Positions 23,466 to 31,348 of a stretch of 64,000 nt of DNA are shown here, piece after piece (positions within the stretch are counted from its first letter, which is position 1; each line of letters begins with the position of its first letter). A program made the translations under genes and the position numbers. Under the pieces are notes generated by a model. That model ran no database searches and was not told where the DNA came from. It saw only the letters and a list, made by a program, of their open reading frames with translations. Source of the DNA: Chthonomonadales bacterium (GTDB lineage: Bacteria > Armatimonadota > Chthonomonadetes > Chthonomonadales > CAJBBX01); assembly GCA_020849275.1 (NCBI GenBank), contig JADLGO010000046.1:1-64000 (forward strand), given 5' to 3'.

Positions 23466-26400
23466 GTGGCCGACTGGACCATCCTGCCAATCCTTCCGCC
23501 GCAAGCCGGCCAGCTACTCCGGTTCCTGCTGGCGCTGGACCGCGAGACGGTGGCCTTCTTCCACCCCCACCCGTTCGACCACGAGCACGTCGAGCGCCTG
23601 CTGAGCGGGACGATCGACGGCTCTGTGAGCGCCTTCCAGGCCGTCGCCCCGGGCGGCCGGGAGTTGGCGGCCTACGGCTGGCTCGCGAAGATGAACTCGG
23701 AGGCGCCGTGGCTCGGGCTCTGCGTCGGGGCGCCCTGGCGCGGCCAGGGCGCCGGGCGCGCGCTCACCACCTGCCTCCTCGACGAGGCGACGCTGCGCGG
23801 GCGCGCCCGCGTGCGCCTCAGCGTGGTCAAGGCCAACGCGCGCGCCCTGGCGCTCTACCGCGGCCTGGGGTTCGAGGTGATCGAGGACCGCGAGGCGGAG
23901 GACCCGCCCTCCTGGAGGATGGCGCGCGTGCTGGCCCCCTCGGCCGGCGAGCGGGCCGCCGCCATCCGGCGGCGCCTGAGCGGCCGGCGCATCCGGATGG
24001 TGCCCTACACCCACTGCGACTGGGCCTGGGTGCACACGCGCCATTGGCACGCGCGCCGCTATGCGCTCGTGTTCGAGGAGGTTCTCGCGCTGCTGCGCCA
24101 CGATCCCGGGTATCGGTGGTACCTGGACAACTACGCTTGCGAGCTCGCGCCGCTCCTGGAGCATCGACCCGACCTCCTGCCGGAGCTGCGCGCGCGCGTC
24201 GCCCAGGGCGCCATCGCCATCTGCGGCGGCTACTCCAACGTACGCCCGCATATGGTCGGCGACGAGACCTTCGTCCGCAGCCTCCAGATCGGCCGACGGC
24301 TGTTCGGCGCCCTCTTCCCGGAGGCCAACCTCTCGGTGCACGCCGACTGCGTCGACGTGGCCGCGGGACACCCGCAGCTTCCGCAGGTGCTCACGCTCGC
24401 GGGCTACACGGCGCTGCGCACATGGCGCCCCTACGGCGCGCTGAGCCTCAAGGGCGTGCCCACCGAGCTCGTGTGGGAGGGGATCGACGGGAGCCGCATC
24501 GTGATGTCGCGCGGCTGCTACGGCGGCCTCTGGGAGATCGCCGACTCGCAGAGCGCTCTGCGGGCCCCCGAGCAGGCCGGCGCCGACGGGCTGCTCGCGG
24601 CGCTCTGGGACGCCGAGCTCCAGGAGCGCACGCGCATGGCGGCTGGCTCGCTCGTGTGGCTAGCCCGCGGGTGTGACGACACGCGCCCCGGCCGCCTGAT
24701 GGACGACACGCCGTTCGACGAGCGGGCCCTGATGGATCACTGGAACGCCCTCGGGCTGCCGGAGATGCGGTTCGCCACGCCCGTGGAGTACTTCGCCGAG
24801 CTCGAACAGGAGCGCGCCGCCCTGCCGGTGGTCCACGGCGAGCTGGACGCCTGCGACGTGGCGTACAACGCGGCCTGGAACGGCGAGCAGGGCCTTGCCC
24901 CGCTGCGAGTTGCCAACGACGCCGTGCTCTGCGAGGCCGAGACCTTCCTCGCGCTGGCGGCACCGCACGGGCACGCGTGCCCCAACGGGGTGCTCGAGGC
25001 GCGCTGGCGCGACCACCTGCTCACCTGCGCGCACGCCACGCAGTGGTTGTACGCGGAGGACTTCGCCCTCATCCGAGCTCGAGCCGAGCAGGTGCGGCTG
25101 GAGGCGTCCCGCCTGCGCGATGACGCGCTCGACGCGCTGGTGCGAGCCGCCGGGCCGCCGCCGGACACGCTGGCCGTCGCCTTCAACGCTCTCCCGTGGG
25201 ACCGGGCCGCGTTCGTCCCGCTGACGCTCTCCTCCTATGGCCAGGGCTGGCCGGTCTCGGTGGCCGACTCGGACGGGCGCCCGCTGCCGGTACAGGTGCT
25301 GGAGGAGTTTCACGGGCAGGGCGGCTACGCGGAGCGCCGAGCGCTGGCACTGGTGGACCTGCCGGCGCTGGGCTATGCCTCCCTGCGCGAGCGCGCCGGC
25401 GAGGCGCCGCCGATGCCCGCTGCCCGGCCCCGCGTGCGCCCGGCGTGGGACGGCGCCCGCCTGGCCGGCCTAGAGGACCGCGACGCCGGGGCGGGCTGGA
25501 AGGCGCTGGGGAGCGCCGACCTGCTGACGCTACGGCTGGCGAGCGTCGCCGTCGGCGAGGGGCCGCTGCACGTGGGCCCGATCGTCGGCGAGGAGCTGGC
25601 CGACTGGTCGGAGCCTGCCGAACTGGAGACGGGGCCGCTGCGGTGGCGTTGGCGGCGGGAGGGCCGGGTCGGCGGGATCGGCGCTGCGATGGAGATGGCC
25701 GCGTTCGCCCATGAGCCGCGCCTGGACTGCACGCTCGAGCTCCACTGGCCCGGCCATGACGGCTTTCTGGCGGCGCGATGGGCCGTGCCGCCGGATTCCG
25801 CCCTCTGGGCCGACGTGCCCTTTGCCGTGGCGCCGCGCCGCCCCGAGGAGGAGCCCTACGGCATGGACCAGGTCGTCGGTCGCCACAGCATGGAGCGCAC
25901 GCGTCAGGGGCTCTTCTACGCGCGGAGCTGGGTGGCGGCCGAACGCGAGGACGTCGGCCTGGCCTTCGTCTCGCGCAACACGGACCGCTACTACCTGCGC
26001 GACATGGCGGCGGGCGCGCTGGAACACATCCTCATCAACAGCGTGATGACTCGGGAGGAGTGGGAGGCGCGCGTTGAGCCAACGACGCTCGGCGGCCTGG
26101 GCCGCCACCGGTTCGCCTGGAGCCTGCTGCTCTACGCGGGCGGCTGGCGCGGCGCGCGGCTCCCGCGCGCCGCGGCGAGCATCCGCTCGGAGCCGCGCAC
26201 GCGGGCCCCCGCGCGGTCCCCTGCGCCGCCCACCCTGCCGGCCCGCGCGTCGCTCGTGCGCCTGGAGCCGGCCGGATTGCTGCTGAGCGCGCTGATCGAG
26301 GAGGAGGGCGCCATCACCGCGCGTATCAGCGAGGTGCACGGCGAGGCCGTTCGGGCAGAGCTGACGCTGCCCTGGGAACCAGCCGGGGCCGTCGTGGTGG

Positions 26401-26516
26401 ACCTGGATGGGCGCATGGTGCCGGGCGCCGAGGTGGAGGCGCGCGGCTGCGCCGTCAGCGTCGCCCTGCGACCGTGGCAGATCGTGACCCTGCGCCTTCG
26501 GCGCCCCGCGCGCTGA
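23466..26516 (+). CDS. GNAT acetyltransferase fused to GH38-like alpha-mannosidase
   Basis: The GTG at 23466 follows CGGGAG. One frame of 1016 residues carries two unrelated domains. Residues 1 to about 165 are a GNAT N-acyltransferase, with motif A (WLGLCVGAPWRGQGAGRAL, Arg92-Gly-Gln-Gly-Ala-Gly) and RVRLSVVKANARALALYRGLGFEVIED. From about residue 175 a GH38-type glycosidase begins: RIRMVPYTHCDWAWVHTRHWH (zinc His183, Asp185), CGGYSNVRPHMVGDETFVRSLQ, and VDVAAGHPQLPQVL with the presumed nucleophile Asp297. A long C-terminal beta-rich part completes the alpha-mannosidase length. No signal peptide is seen. The last gene of the five-gene run, it likely deglycosylates imported substrate. A second internal start (GTG or ATG near 23930-23997) is possible. 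Confidence 0.85.
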   Translation: MADWTILPILPPQAGQLLRFLLALDRETVAFFHPHPFDHEHVERLLSGTIDGSVSAFQAVAPGGRELAAYGWLAKMNSEAPWLGLCVGAPWRGQGAGRALTTCLLDEATLRGRARVRLSVVKANARALALYRGLGFEVIEDREAEDPPSWRMARVLAPSAGERAAAIRRRLSGRRIRMVPYTHCDWAWVHTRHWHARRYALVFEEVLALLRHDPGYRWYLDNYACELAPLLEHRPDLLPELRARVAQGAIAICGGYSNVRPHMVGDETFVRSLQIGRRLFGALFPEANLSVHADCVDVAAGHPQLPQVLTLAGYTALRTWRPYGALSLKGVPTELVWEGIDGSRIVMSRGCYGGLWEIADSQSALRAPEQAGADGLLAALWDAELQERTRMAAGSLVWLARGCDDTRPGRLMDDTPFDERALMDHWNALGLPEMRFATPVEYFAELEQERAALPVVHGELDACDVAYNAAWNGEQGLAPLRVANDAVLCEAETFLALAAPHGHACPNGVLEARWRDHLLTCAHATQWLYAEDFALIRARAEQVRLEASRLRDDALDALVRAAGPPPDTLAVAFNALPWDRAAFVPLTLSSYGQGWPVSVADSDGRPLPVQVLEEFHGQGGYAERRALALVDLPALGYASLRERAGEAPPMPAARPRVRPAWDGARLAGLEDRDAGAGWKALGSADLLTLRLASVAVGEGPLHVGPIVGEELADWSEPAELETGPLRWRWRREGRVGGIGAAMEMAAFAHEPRLDCTLELHWPGHDGFLAARWAVPPDSALWADVPFAVAPRRPEEEPYGMDQVVGRHSMERTRQGLFYARSWVAAEREDVGLAFVSRNTDRYYLRDMAAGALEHILINSVMTREEWEARVEPTTLGGLGRHRFAWSLLLYAGGWRGARLPRAAASIRSEPRTRAPARSPAPPTLPARASLVRLEPAGLLLSALIEEEGAITARISEVHGEAVRAELTLPWEPAGAVVVDLDGRMVPGAEVEARGCAVSVALRPWQIVTLRLRRPAR

Positions 26517-26520
26517 TGCC

Positions 26521-26543
26521 GAGCGCGTGAGGGCCGCGCGCTC
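26521..26543. terminator. Weak hairpin between convergent genes
   Basis: GAGCGCG (26521-26527) pairs with CGCGCTC (26537-26543) across a 9-base loop, between the GNAT-GH38 gene and the convergent receiver gene. It overlaps the receiver stop codon. It may stop transcription weakly in both directions. Confidence 0.3.
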
Positions 26544-26946
26544 AGCGATTCGCCGCCAGCATCCGGTCCGCGTGGAAGTCCAGCGCCTCGACGAGCGCGG
26601 GCCCGAGCGCATCCACGCTGATCGGCTTCACCAGGTATCCCGACGCGCCGGCCTCGAACGCGGCCTCCTGATGCTCCTCGTCGGCGTACGCGGTCAGCAT
26701 CACGACACACGCGGGGTGCTCCGCCAGGATCTGGCGCGTGGCCTCGATCCCGTCAATACCCGGCATACGGATGTCCATCAGGATGATGTCCGGCCGCTCT
26801 CGCAGCGCCACAGTCACCGCCTCATCCCCCGTGACCGCCGAGCCCACGATCCCCATCCCAGCACGGTCGGCCGCGTACTGAAGACAGACGTGTGTGACCC
26901 CCTCATCTTCGCAGATAAGTATGCGCTTGCCCTCAAGACCCGCCAT
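26542..26946 (-). CDS. Stand-alone response-regulator receiver protein
   Basis: The 134-residue protein starts after GAGGAGAG. It is a complete receiver domain: acidic pair near residues 13-14 (ICEDEG), phosphoacceptor Asp58 in DIILMDIRMPG, switch Thr85 (VVMLTAYADE) and Lys107 (GYLVKPIS). Nothing follows the receiver fold, so there is no DNA-binding or enzymatic output domain. No histidine kinase gene is near. It could be a CheY-like relay or a partner of a distant kinase. It is transcribed away from the second prepilin gene. Confidence 0.9.
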   Translation of the reverse strand: MAGLEGKRILICEDEGVTHVCLQYAADRAGMGIVGSAVTGDEAVTVALRERPDIILMDIRMPGIDGIEATRQILAEHPACVVMLTAYADEEHQEAAFEAGASGYLVKPISVDALGPALVEALDFHADRMLAANR

Positions 26947-26972
26947 GGCTCTCCTCGCTCGTGCCGCCGGGG

Positions 26973-27002
26973 TTGACGTCCGGTGCGGCCGTCCGCTACA
27001 AT
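26973..27002 (+). promoter_or_regulatory. Sigma70-type promoter of the second prepilin gene
   Basis: TTGACG (26973-26978) and TACAAT (26997-27002) are 18 bases apart, the same two hexamers as the first prepilin promoter (there 17 apart). The leader to the prepilin ATG is about 85 bases. Confidence 0.8.
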
Positions 27003-27093
27003 GCGTAGCATGGCTACATAATCGCCGCCGTACCCCTACTTCATTACCGGTCGCGTCTTACACAGGTTCCGATCCGCAACAAGGAGATCCTTC

Positions 27094-27864
27094 ATGGGCA
27101 TTGCAGGCGTCGGACGACGCACCGGGCCTGCCGCGGACGCGGCACGCACCGGGGCTTTCACGCTGATCGAGCTGCTTGTCGTGATCGCGATTATCGCGAT
27201 ATTGGCGGCCATCCTCTTCCCGGTCTTCGCCCAGGCCCGCGACAAGGCGCGCGGCATCTCCTGTCTCTCCAACTCCAAGCAGATCGCCCTCGCGGTCCAG
27301 ATGTACGCCAGCGACTACGATGAGACCATCGTTCCTGGCAACATCGGCAATCCGTTCATGTTCGGGTCCGTCTTCTACTACGACGGCCTCCTGGAGCCCT
27401 ACGTCAAGAGCAAGAGCGTCTGGACCTGCCCCAGCGTCGGCGCGCCGCGCGGGCGCACCAAATCGATCGGCATGAACGACAGCGTGGCCGTGCGCCTCTC
27501 GACCTTCGGCACGCCGCCGCCGGTCCTCGCCCTCGCACAGATCCAGTACCCGGCCGAGCTGATCGTCATGAACGAGACGATGGCCAACCCCTACAACGGC
27601 GACGCCAGCTTCGGGACGGGCAGCTTCGGCAGCGCGTTTCGTGCATGCTCGGCCGCCAACCGCGACGCGCAGGGGCTGACTCCGGTCACGATCGACGCCC
27701 CCTACCTGCGCCACAGCAAGGGCGCCAACTACGCGATGGGCGACGGTCACGCCAAGTGGTTGCGTCCCTCGTCCACGCTCACGCCGAACGTGATGTGGTT
27801 CCCGAACCGGCCCACGCTGACGGGGATCCCCCAGGACTGCGATGACGTCAACGACCTGAGATAG
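27094..27864 (+). CDS. Prepilin-like protein, DUF1559-like
   Basis: The ATG at 27094 follows AAGGAGATCC. The leader peptide is longer than in the first prepilin (21 residues) and ends at [15 protein letters not shown], with cleavage before the Phe. The helix continues as [16 protein letters not shown], the same signature. The 256-residue protein ends with [11 protein letters not shown], the family's 'DGH' motif. It probably assembles as a pseudopilin after processing by a prepilin peptidase, whose gene is not in this window. A hairpin terminator follows, so it may be its own transcription unit. Confidence 0.87.
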   Translation: MGIAGVGRRTGPAADAARTGAFTLIELLVVIAIIAILAAILFPVFAQARDKARGISCLSNSKQIALAVQMYASDYDETIVPGNIGNPFMFGSVFYYDGLLEPYVKSKSVWTCPSVGAPRGRTKSIGMNDSVAVRLSTFGTPPPVLALAQIQYPAELIVMNETMANPYNGDASFGTGSFGSAFRACSAANRDAQGLTPVTIDAPYLRHSKGANYAMGDGHAKWLRPSSTLTPNVMWFPNRPTLTGIPQDCDDVNDLR

Positions 27865-27873
27865 CGCCCCCGG

Positions 27874-27902
27874 AGCGGGGCCGGATGACCCCTGGCCCCG
27901 CT
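27874..27902 (+). terminator. Hairpin terminator after the second prepilin
   Basis: AGCGGGGCC (27874-27882) pairs with GGCCCCGCT (27894-27902) across an 11-base loop, ten bases after the prepilin stop. It lacks a T-tract. Confidence 0.6.
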
Positions 27903-27942
27903 CTCCGGCCGCGCTCCCGCCGATGGAAGGAAACGCACACCG

Positions 27943-29277
27943 ATGAAGGCTGTACCGCTTGGCGCCGGCATCGCCGCCGCGGCGGCGATGGGCGTCGCCG
28001 GCCTGCCCGCCGCCCGCGCGGCTGGCCCCAGCAACCCTCCTGGCGCCGCGGGCGCCACTCTGAGGCTGGACACGAAGGCGCTCGACATCGACGCGCTCCG
28101 GCGCATGGGCCTGAAGTACATACCCACGCCGGTCGTCTTCGGCCCGGATAAGCCGTCGAGCGTTCGCAAGGAGCCGAGCTACCGCGGCACGCCCCGCTAC
28201 GCGACGCTCCATGTCGGCAACGGCCCGAGGTCCGAGTACATCCTGGTGCTCGACGAGCCCGATGCCTCCGACAGCCGCCTGTTCGCCGACCTGAACCGCA
28301 ACGGCGACCTAACCGACGACGGCACGGGCGAGTGGAAGTCGAAGACCGAGAAGGACGGCCGCGTGAGCTATGGCGACACGACGCTGCTGTTCCGAGCCTC
28401 CTGGGGAACGCCGAGGAAGGAGACCTCCTCCGGCCCCTACACCATCGCCTTCTACCACTCCGGCGGCTCGGACCGTGTCTTCATGCGCCGCGAGACGGCG
28501 CGCGTCGGCACGATCACGTTCGCAGGCGCTCCGCAGGACGTGATCCTGATGGAGAATGACGCCGACGCCGTGTTCGACAAGCCGCTGGGCGACGACGGGA
28601 AGCCCGCGAACGGCGGTCCCGCGACCCGGCCGGTCTGGCTGATGATCGGCGGCCAACTGGTGGACATCCGCGGCCCCTTCGTGCTCGGGCGTAACAACTA
28701 CGAAGCGAAGGTGACCGCGGACGGCTCGCGGATCACGCTGGCTCCCACGACCCGCGCCCTCATCTCTCCGCCGCCGCCGCCGGCGCCCACGCTGCTCGCC
28801 GTCGGGCGGCCCGCTCCCGACTTCGCGGCCGACACGCCCGACGGCGGCAAGGTTCGGTTGGCCGACCTGCGCGGCAAGGTCGTCATCCTAGACTTCTGGG
28901 CCACCTGGTGCGGGCCGTGCCAGGCCTCGATGCCCCACATCGAGCGGGTGCACCAGGAGGTGAAGGGCCAGGACGTTGCGGTGCTCGCCGTCTGCGTGGC
29001 CGACGAGCGCCCCGCCTTCGACCGATGGGTGACCGAGAACCAGTCCAGGTACACCTTCCGGCTGGCCTACGACCCGGCCGGGCGCGACCCCGCGAAGAGC
29101 ATCTCCCGCAACCTGTTCGGCGTCAGCGGGATCCCGACGACCTTCGTGATCGACCGCGAGGGCAAGGTCGCCGCTGCCATCGTCGGGTTCAGCGGGCCGA
29201 CCGACGACCGCGTTGAGCAGGCGCTGCGCGCGCTCGGCGTCAAAGCCGGCGCCGTTCAGGCGAGCGCTTCCCGCTGA
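27943..29277 (+). CDS. Exported TlpA-like redoxin with long N-terminal domain
   Basis: This 444-residue protein has a signal peptide (cleavage near ARAAG, residue 25). Residues 25-285 form an unrecognised region with the calcium-loop-like stretch FADLNRNGDLTDDGTG near residue 115 (asparagine- and aspartate-rich, of dockerin or EF-hand look). After a proline linker comes a thioredoxin-fold domain: GRPAPDFAADTPDGGKVRLADLRGKVVILDFWATWCGPC (WCGPC near residue 325) and GVSGIPTTFVIDREGKV near 390. WCGPC and the cis-proline GIPTTF are typical TlpA/ResA residues. It probably reduces periplasmic disulfides. The N-terminal region may sense or bind a ligand. The gene stands alone. Confidence 0.85.
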   Translation: MKAVPLGAGIAAAAAMGVAGLPAARAAGPSNPPGAAGATLRLDTKALDIDALRRMGLKYIPTPVVFGPDKPSSVRKEPSYRGTPRYATLHVGNGPRSEYILVLDEPDASDSRLFADLNRNGDLTDDGTGEWKSKTEKDGRVSYGDTTLLFRASWGTPRKETSSGPYTIAFYHSGGSDRVFMRRETARVGTITFAGAPQDVILMENDADAVFDKPLGDDGKPANGGPATRPVWLMIGGQLVDIRGPFVLGRNNYEAKVTADGSRITLAPTTRALISPPPPPAPTLLAVGRPAPDFAADTPDGGKVRLADLRGKVVILDFWATWCGPCQASMPHIERVHQEVKGQDVAVLAVCVADERPAFDRWVTENQSRYTFRLAYDPAGRDPAKSISRNLFGVSGIPTTFVIDREGKVAAAIVGFSGPTDDRVEQALRALGVKAGAVQASASR

Positions 29278-29289
29278 CACGCAAGGAAA

Positions 29290-29327
29290 CGCGCCGCCCA
29301 CCGGCGAACAGGCCGGTGGGCGGCGCG
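29290..29327 (+). terminator. Strong hairpin terminator candidate
   Basis: Arms 29290-29305 and 29312-29327 are perfect 16-base complements around the loop GAACAG, 12 bases after the TlpA-like gene. The sequence beyond is CTGCTGTGTGG, with only scattered Ts. Confidence 0.75.
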
Positions 29328-29394
29328 CTGCTGTGTGGCGCGGGCCGCGCCCGCACTCGGCGCGCGGCCCGCACATGCGCTGCAGGGGAAGACC

Positions 29395-30324
29395 ATGCTC
29401 GGGCTCTGTCGCTCCGTCGTGCCAGTCGTTGCGTTCCTGCTGCTCGGCAGCGCGGCCGGCGCGGCGCCGCGCGTCCATCACGTCGTGGTCGTCAGCTTCG
29501 ATGGCGGCGCGCCCGCCGTTCTGCGCGACTCCCGTATGCCCACGCTCCTGCAGATGGCGCGCGACGGCGTCGCGACCTGGAGCGCTCGCACGGTGCTGCC
29601 GAGCATCACTCTCGTCGCCCATGCCTCCATGCTCACCGGCGTTACCCCCCGAAAGCACGGCATCGACTGGAACGAGTGGCTGCCGGAGCGCGGGCTGGTT
29701 CGGGTTCCCACGATCTTCGCCCTGGCCAGGCGCACCGGGCTCACGACCGCCCTCTTCGCCGGCAAGGAGAAGTTCAGGCACCTGCTCCTGCCAGGAAGCC
29801 TGGGCGTCTTCTCGGTTCCGTCCTACTCGGCCAGGGTCGTGGCCGCCAGCGCGGCCGCGCACATCCTCGCGAATAGGCCAGGCCTCTGCTTCGTCCACTT
29901 CGCGGGAGGCGACGGCGCGGGCCACGCGTTCGGGTGGGGCTCACCCCAGCAGCGCGCTGCCTTCGCCACCGGCGACCGGGCGCTGGGCATGCTGCGCCAG
30001 GCCGTGGAGAGCGCCGGCATCGCCCGGAGTACCGTGTTCCTGATCACCGCCGATCACGGCGGCCACGGCAGTACTCACGGCTCCGCGCTGCCCGCGGACA
30101 TGGAGATCCCCTGGGTCGCCTGGGGCGTCGGGGTGCGGCCCGGCCAGGCCATCGAGGGCCCGGTCTCCGTGTGCGACACGGCGGCGACGGCGCTCTGGCT
30201 GCTCGGCGTGCCGATCCCGGAAGCGATGGACGGCAGGCCCGTTGCGCGCGCCTTCGCGAGCGCGCCAGGGACGGCGCCCGCGCTCCGGACCGCCGGCGTG
30301 AGGGCGCGCGGAAGCATCCGATGA
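29395..30324 (+). CDS. Secreted type I phosphodiesterase/alkaline phosphatase superfamily protein
   Basis: The 309-residue protein begins at an ATG after GGGGAAG and has a signal peptide (VVAFLLLGSAAGA). The metal-binding and catalytic motifs of the NPP/phosphodiest family are clear: VVVVSFDGGAP (metal Asp) near residue 35, PSITLVAHASMLTGVTPRKHGI near 75 where the Thr is the nucleophile, and LITADHGGHGSTHG near 220 (two metal ligands). Family members hydrolyse phosphodiester or pyrophosphate bonds of nucleotides or lipids outside the cytoplasm. The substrate is unknown. It stands between a hairpin and the exopolysaccharide genes. Confidence 0.87.
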   Translation: MLGLCRSVVPVVAFLLLGSAAGAAPRVHHVVVVSFDGGAPAVLRDSRMPTLLQMARDGVATWSARTVLPSITLVAHASMLTGVTPRKHGIDWNEWLPERGLVRVPTIFALARRTGLTTALFAGKEKFRHLLLPGSLGVFSVPSYSARVVAASAAAHILANRPGLCFVHFAGGDGAGHAFGWGSPQQRAAFATGDRALGMLRQAVESAGIARSTVFLITADHGGHGSTHGSALPADMEIPWVAWGVGVRPGQAIEGPVSVCDTAATALWLLGVPIPEAMDGRPVARAFASAPGTAPALRTAGVRARGSIR

Positions 30325-30370
30325 GCATGGCGCGTCGGGGCGCGCGCGGCCCGACGGCAGGGAGTGTTCG

Positions 30371-31324
30371 ATGCGCGTGTTGGTGATCGGCGGGACGGGG
30401 CACATCGGCACCTATCTGTGCCCGATGCTCGTCGAGGCCGGCCACCAGGTGGTCTGTCTCTCGCGCGGGGGGCGCGAGCCCTACAGCCCGCACTCCGCCT
30501 GGGCGTCGATCGAGCGAGTCGCGGCCGATCGCGCCGCCGAGGACGCGAATGGCGCCTTCCCCGATCGGGTCGCGGCGCTCCGCCCGGATGTCGTGGTGGA
30601 CCTCATCTGCTTCCGGCTCGAGAGCGCCGTCCGGCTGGCGGAGAGCCTGCGCGGACGCGTGAGGCACCTCCTCCACTGCGGCACCATCTGGGTGCACGGG
30701 CACTCGACGGAGGTGCCGACGACCGAGGAGCGGCCACGCGCTCCATTCTGCGAGTACGGCCGCGCCAAGGCGCGTATCGAGGACTACCTGCTCGGCGAGG
30801 CGCGGGCCGGCCGCCTGCCCGCCACCGTGCTCCACCCCGGCCACATCGTCGGCCGCGGCTGGCCGCCGCTTAACCCCGCCGGGCACTTCGACCCGGCCGT
30901 CTTCGCCGCACTGGCTCGCGGCGATGCGCTCGCCCTGCCCAACCTGGGGATGGAGACGGTGCACCACGTCCACGCCGAAGATGTCGCCCAGGCGTTTGCG
31001 CGGGCGCTCGAGCGCTGGAGCGCGTCGGTCGGCGAGAGCTTTCACGTGGTGTCGCCGGCCGCCCTGACGCTGCGCGGCTACGCCGAGGGAATGGCCGCGT
31101 GGTTCGGACGCCAGGCCGACCTGCGCTTCCTGCCGTGGGAGCGCTGGCGCGAGACGGTGGCTCCGGAAGCCGCGGCGGCGACGTGGGACCACATCGCGCA
31201 CAGCCCGTGCTGCAGTATCGAGAAGGGAACGCGCCTGCTCGGCTACGCGCCGCGCCATACGTCGCTGAGCGCGGTGCGGGATGCCGTCGACGCCCTGCTC
31301 GGCTCGGGCGCGCTGACGCTCTGA
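30371..31324 (+). CDS. NAD-dependent epimerase/dehydratase (SDR) family protein
   Basis: The ATG at 30371 follows GGGAGTGTTCG. The 317-residue protein has the extended-SDR dinucleotide site MRVLVIGGTGHIGTYLCPMLV (GGTGHIG). A YGRAKARIEDYLL sequence near residue 135 supplies the catalytic Tyr-x3-Lys in place (Tyr, then Lys). Substrate-side motifs TVLHPGHIVGRGW and VHAEDVAQAFARALE follow. These proteins act on nucleotide sugars or on related sugars. It opens the run with the phosphoesterase, HldA-type kinase, heparinase-like and glycosyltransferase genes, which suggests a role in polysaccharide precursor supply. Confidence 0.8.
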   Translation: MRVLVIGGTGHIGTYLCPMLVEAGHQVVCLSRGGREPYSPHSAWASIERVAADRAAEDANGAFPDRVAALRPDVVVDLICFRLESAVRLAESLRGRVRHLLHCGTIWVHGHSTEVPTTEERPRAPFCEYGRAKARIEDYLLGEARAGRLPATVLHPGHIVGRGWPPLNPAGHFDPAVFAALARGDALALPNLGMETVHHVHAEDVAQAFARALERWSASVGESFHVVSPAALTLRGYAEGMAAWFGRQADLRFLPWERWRETVAPEAAAATWDHIAHSPCCSIEKGTRLLGYAPRHTSLSAVRDAVDALLGSGALTL

Positions 31325-31348
31325 GCGAGCGCAACGAAAGGAGCCCAC

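Noticed and set aside
30324-30371. CGTCGGG...CCGACG inverted repeat between phosphodiesterase and epimerase genes as a terminator
   Set aside because: Short arms, GC-only loop and no T-run; in DNA of this composition such repeats occur by chance.
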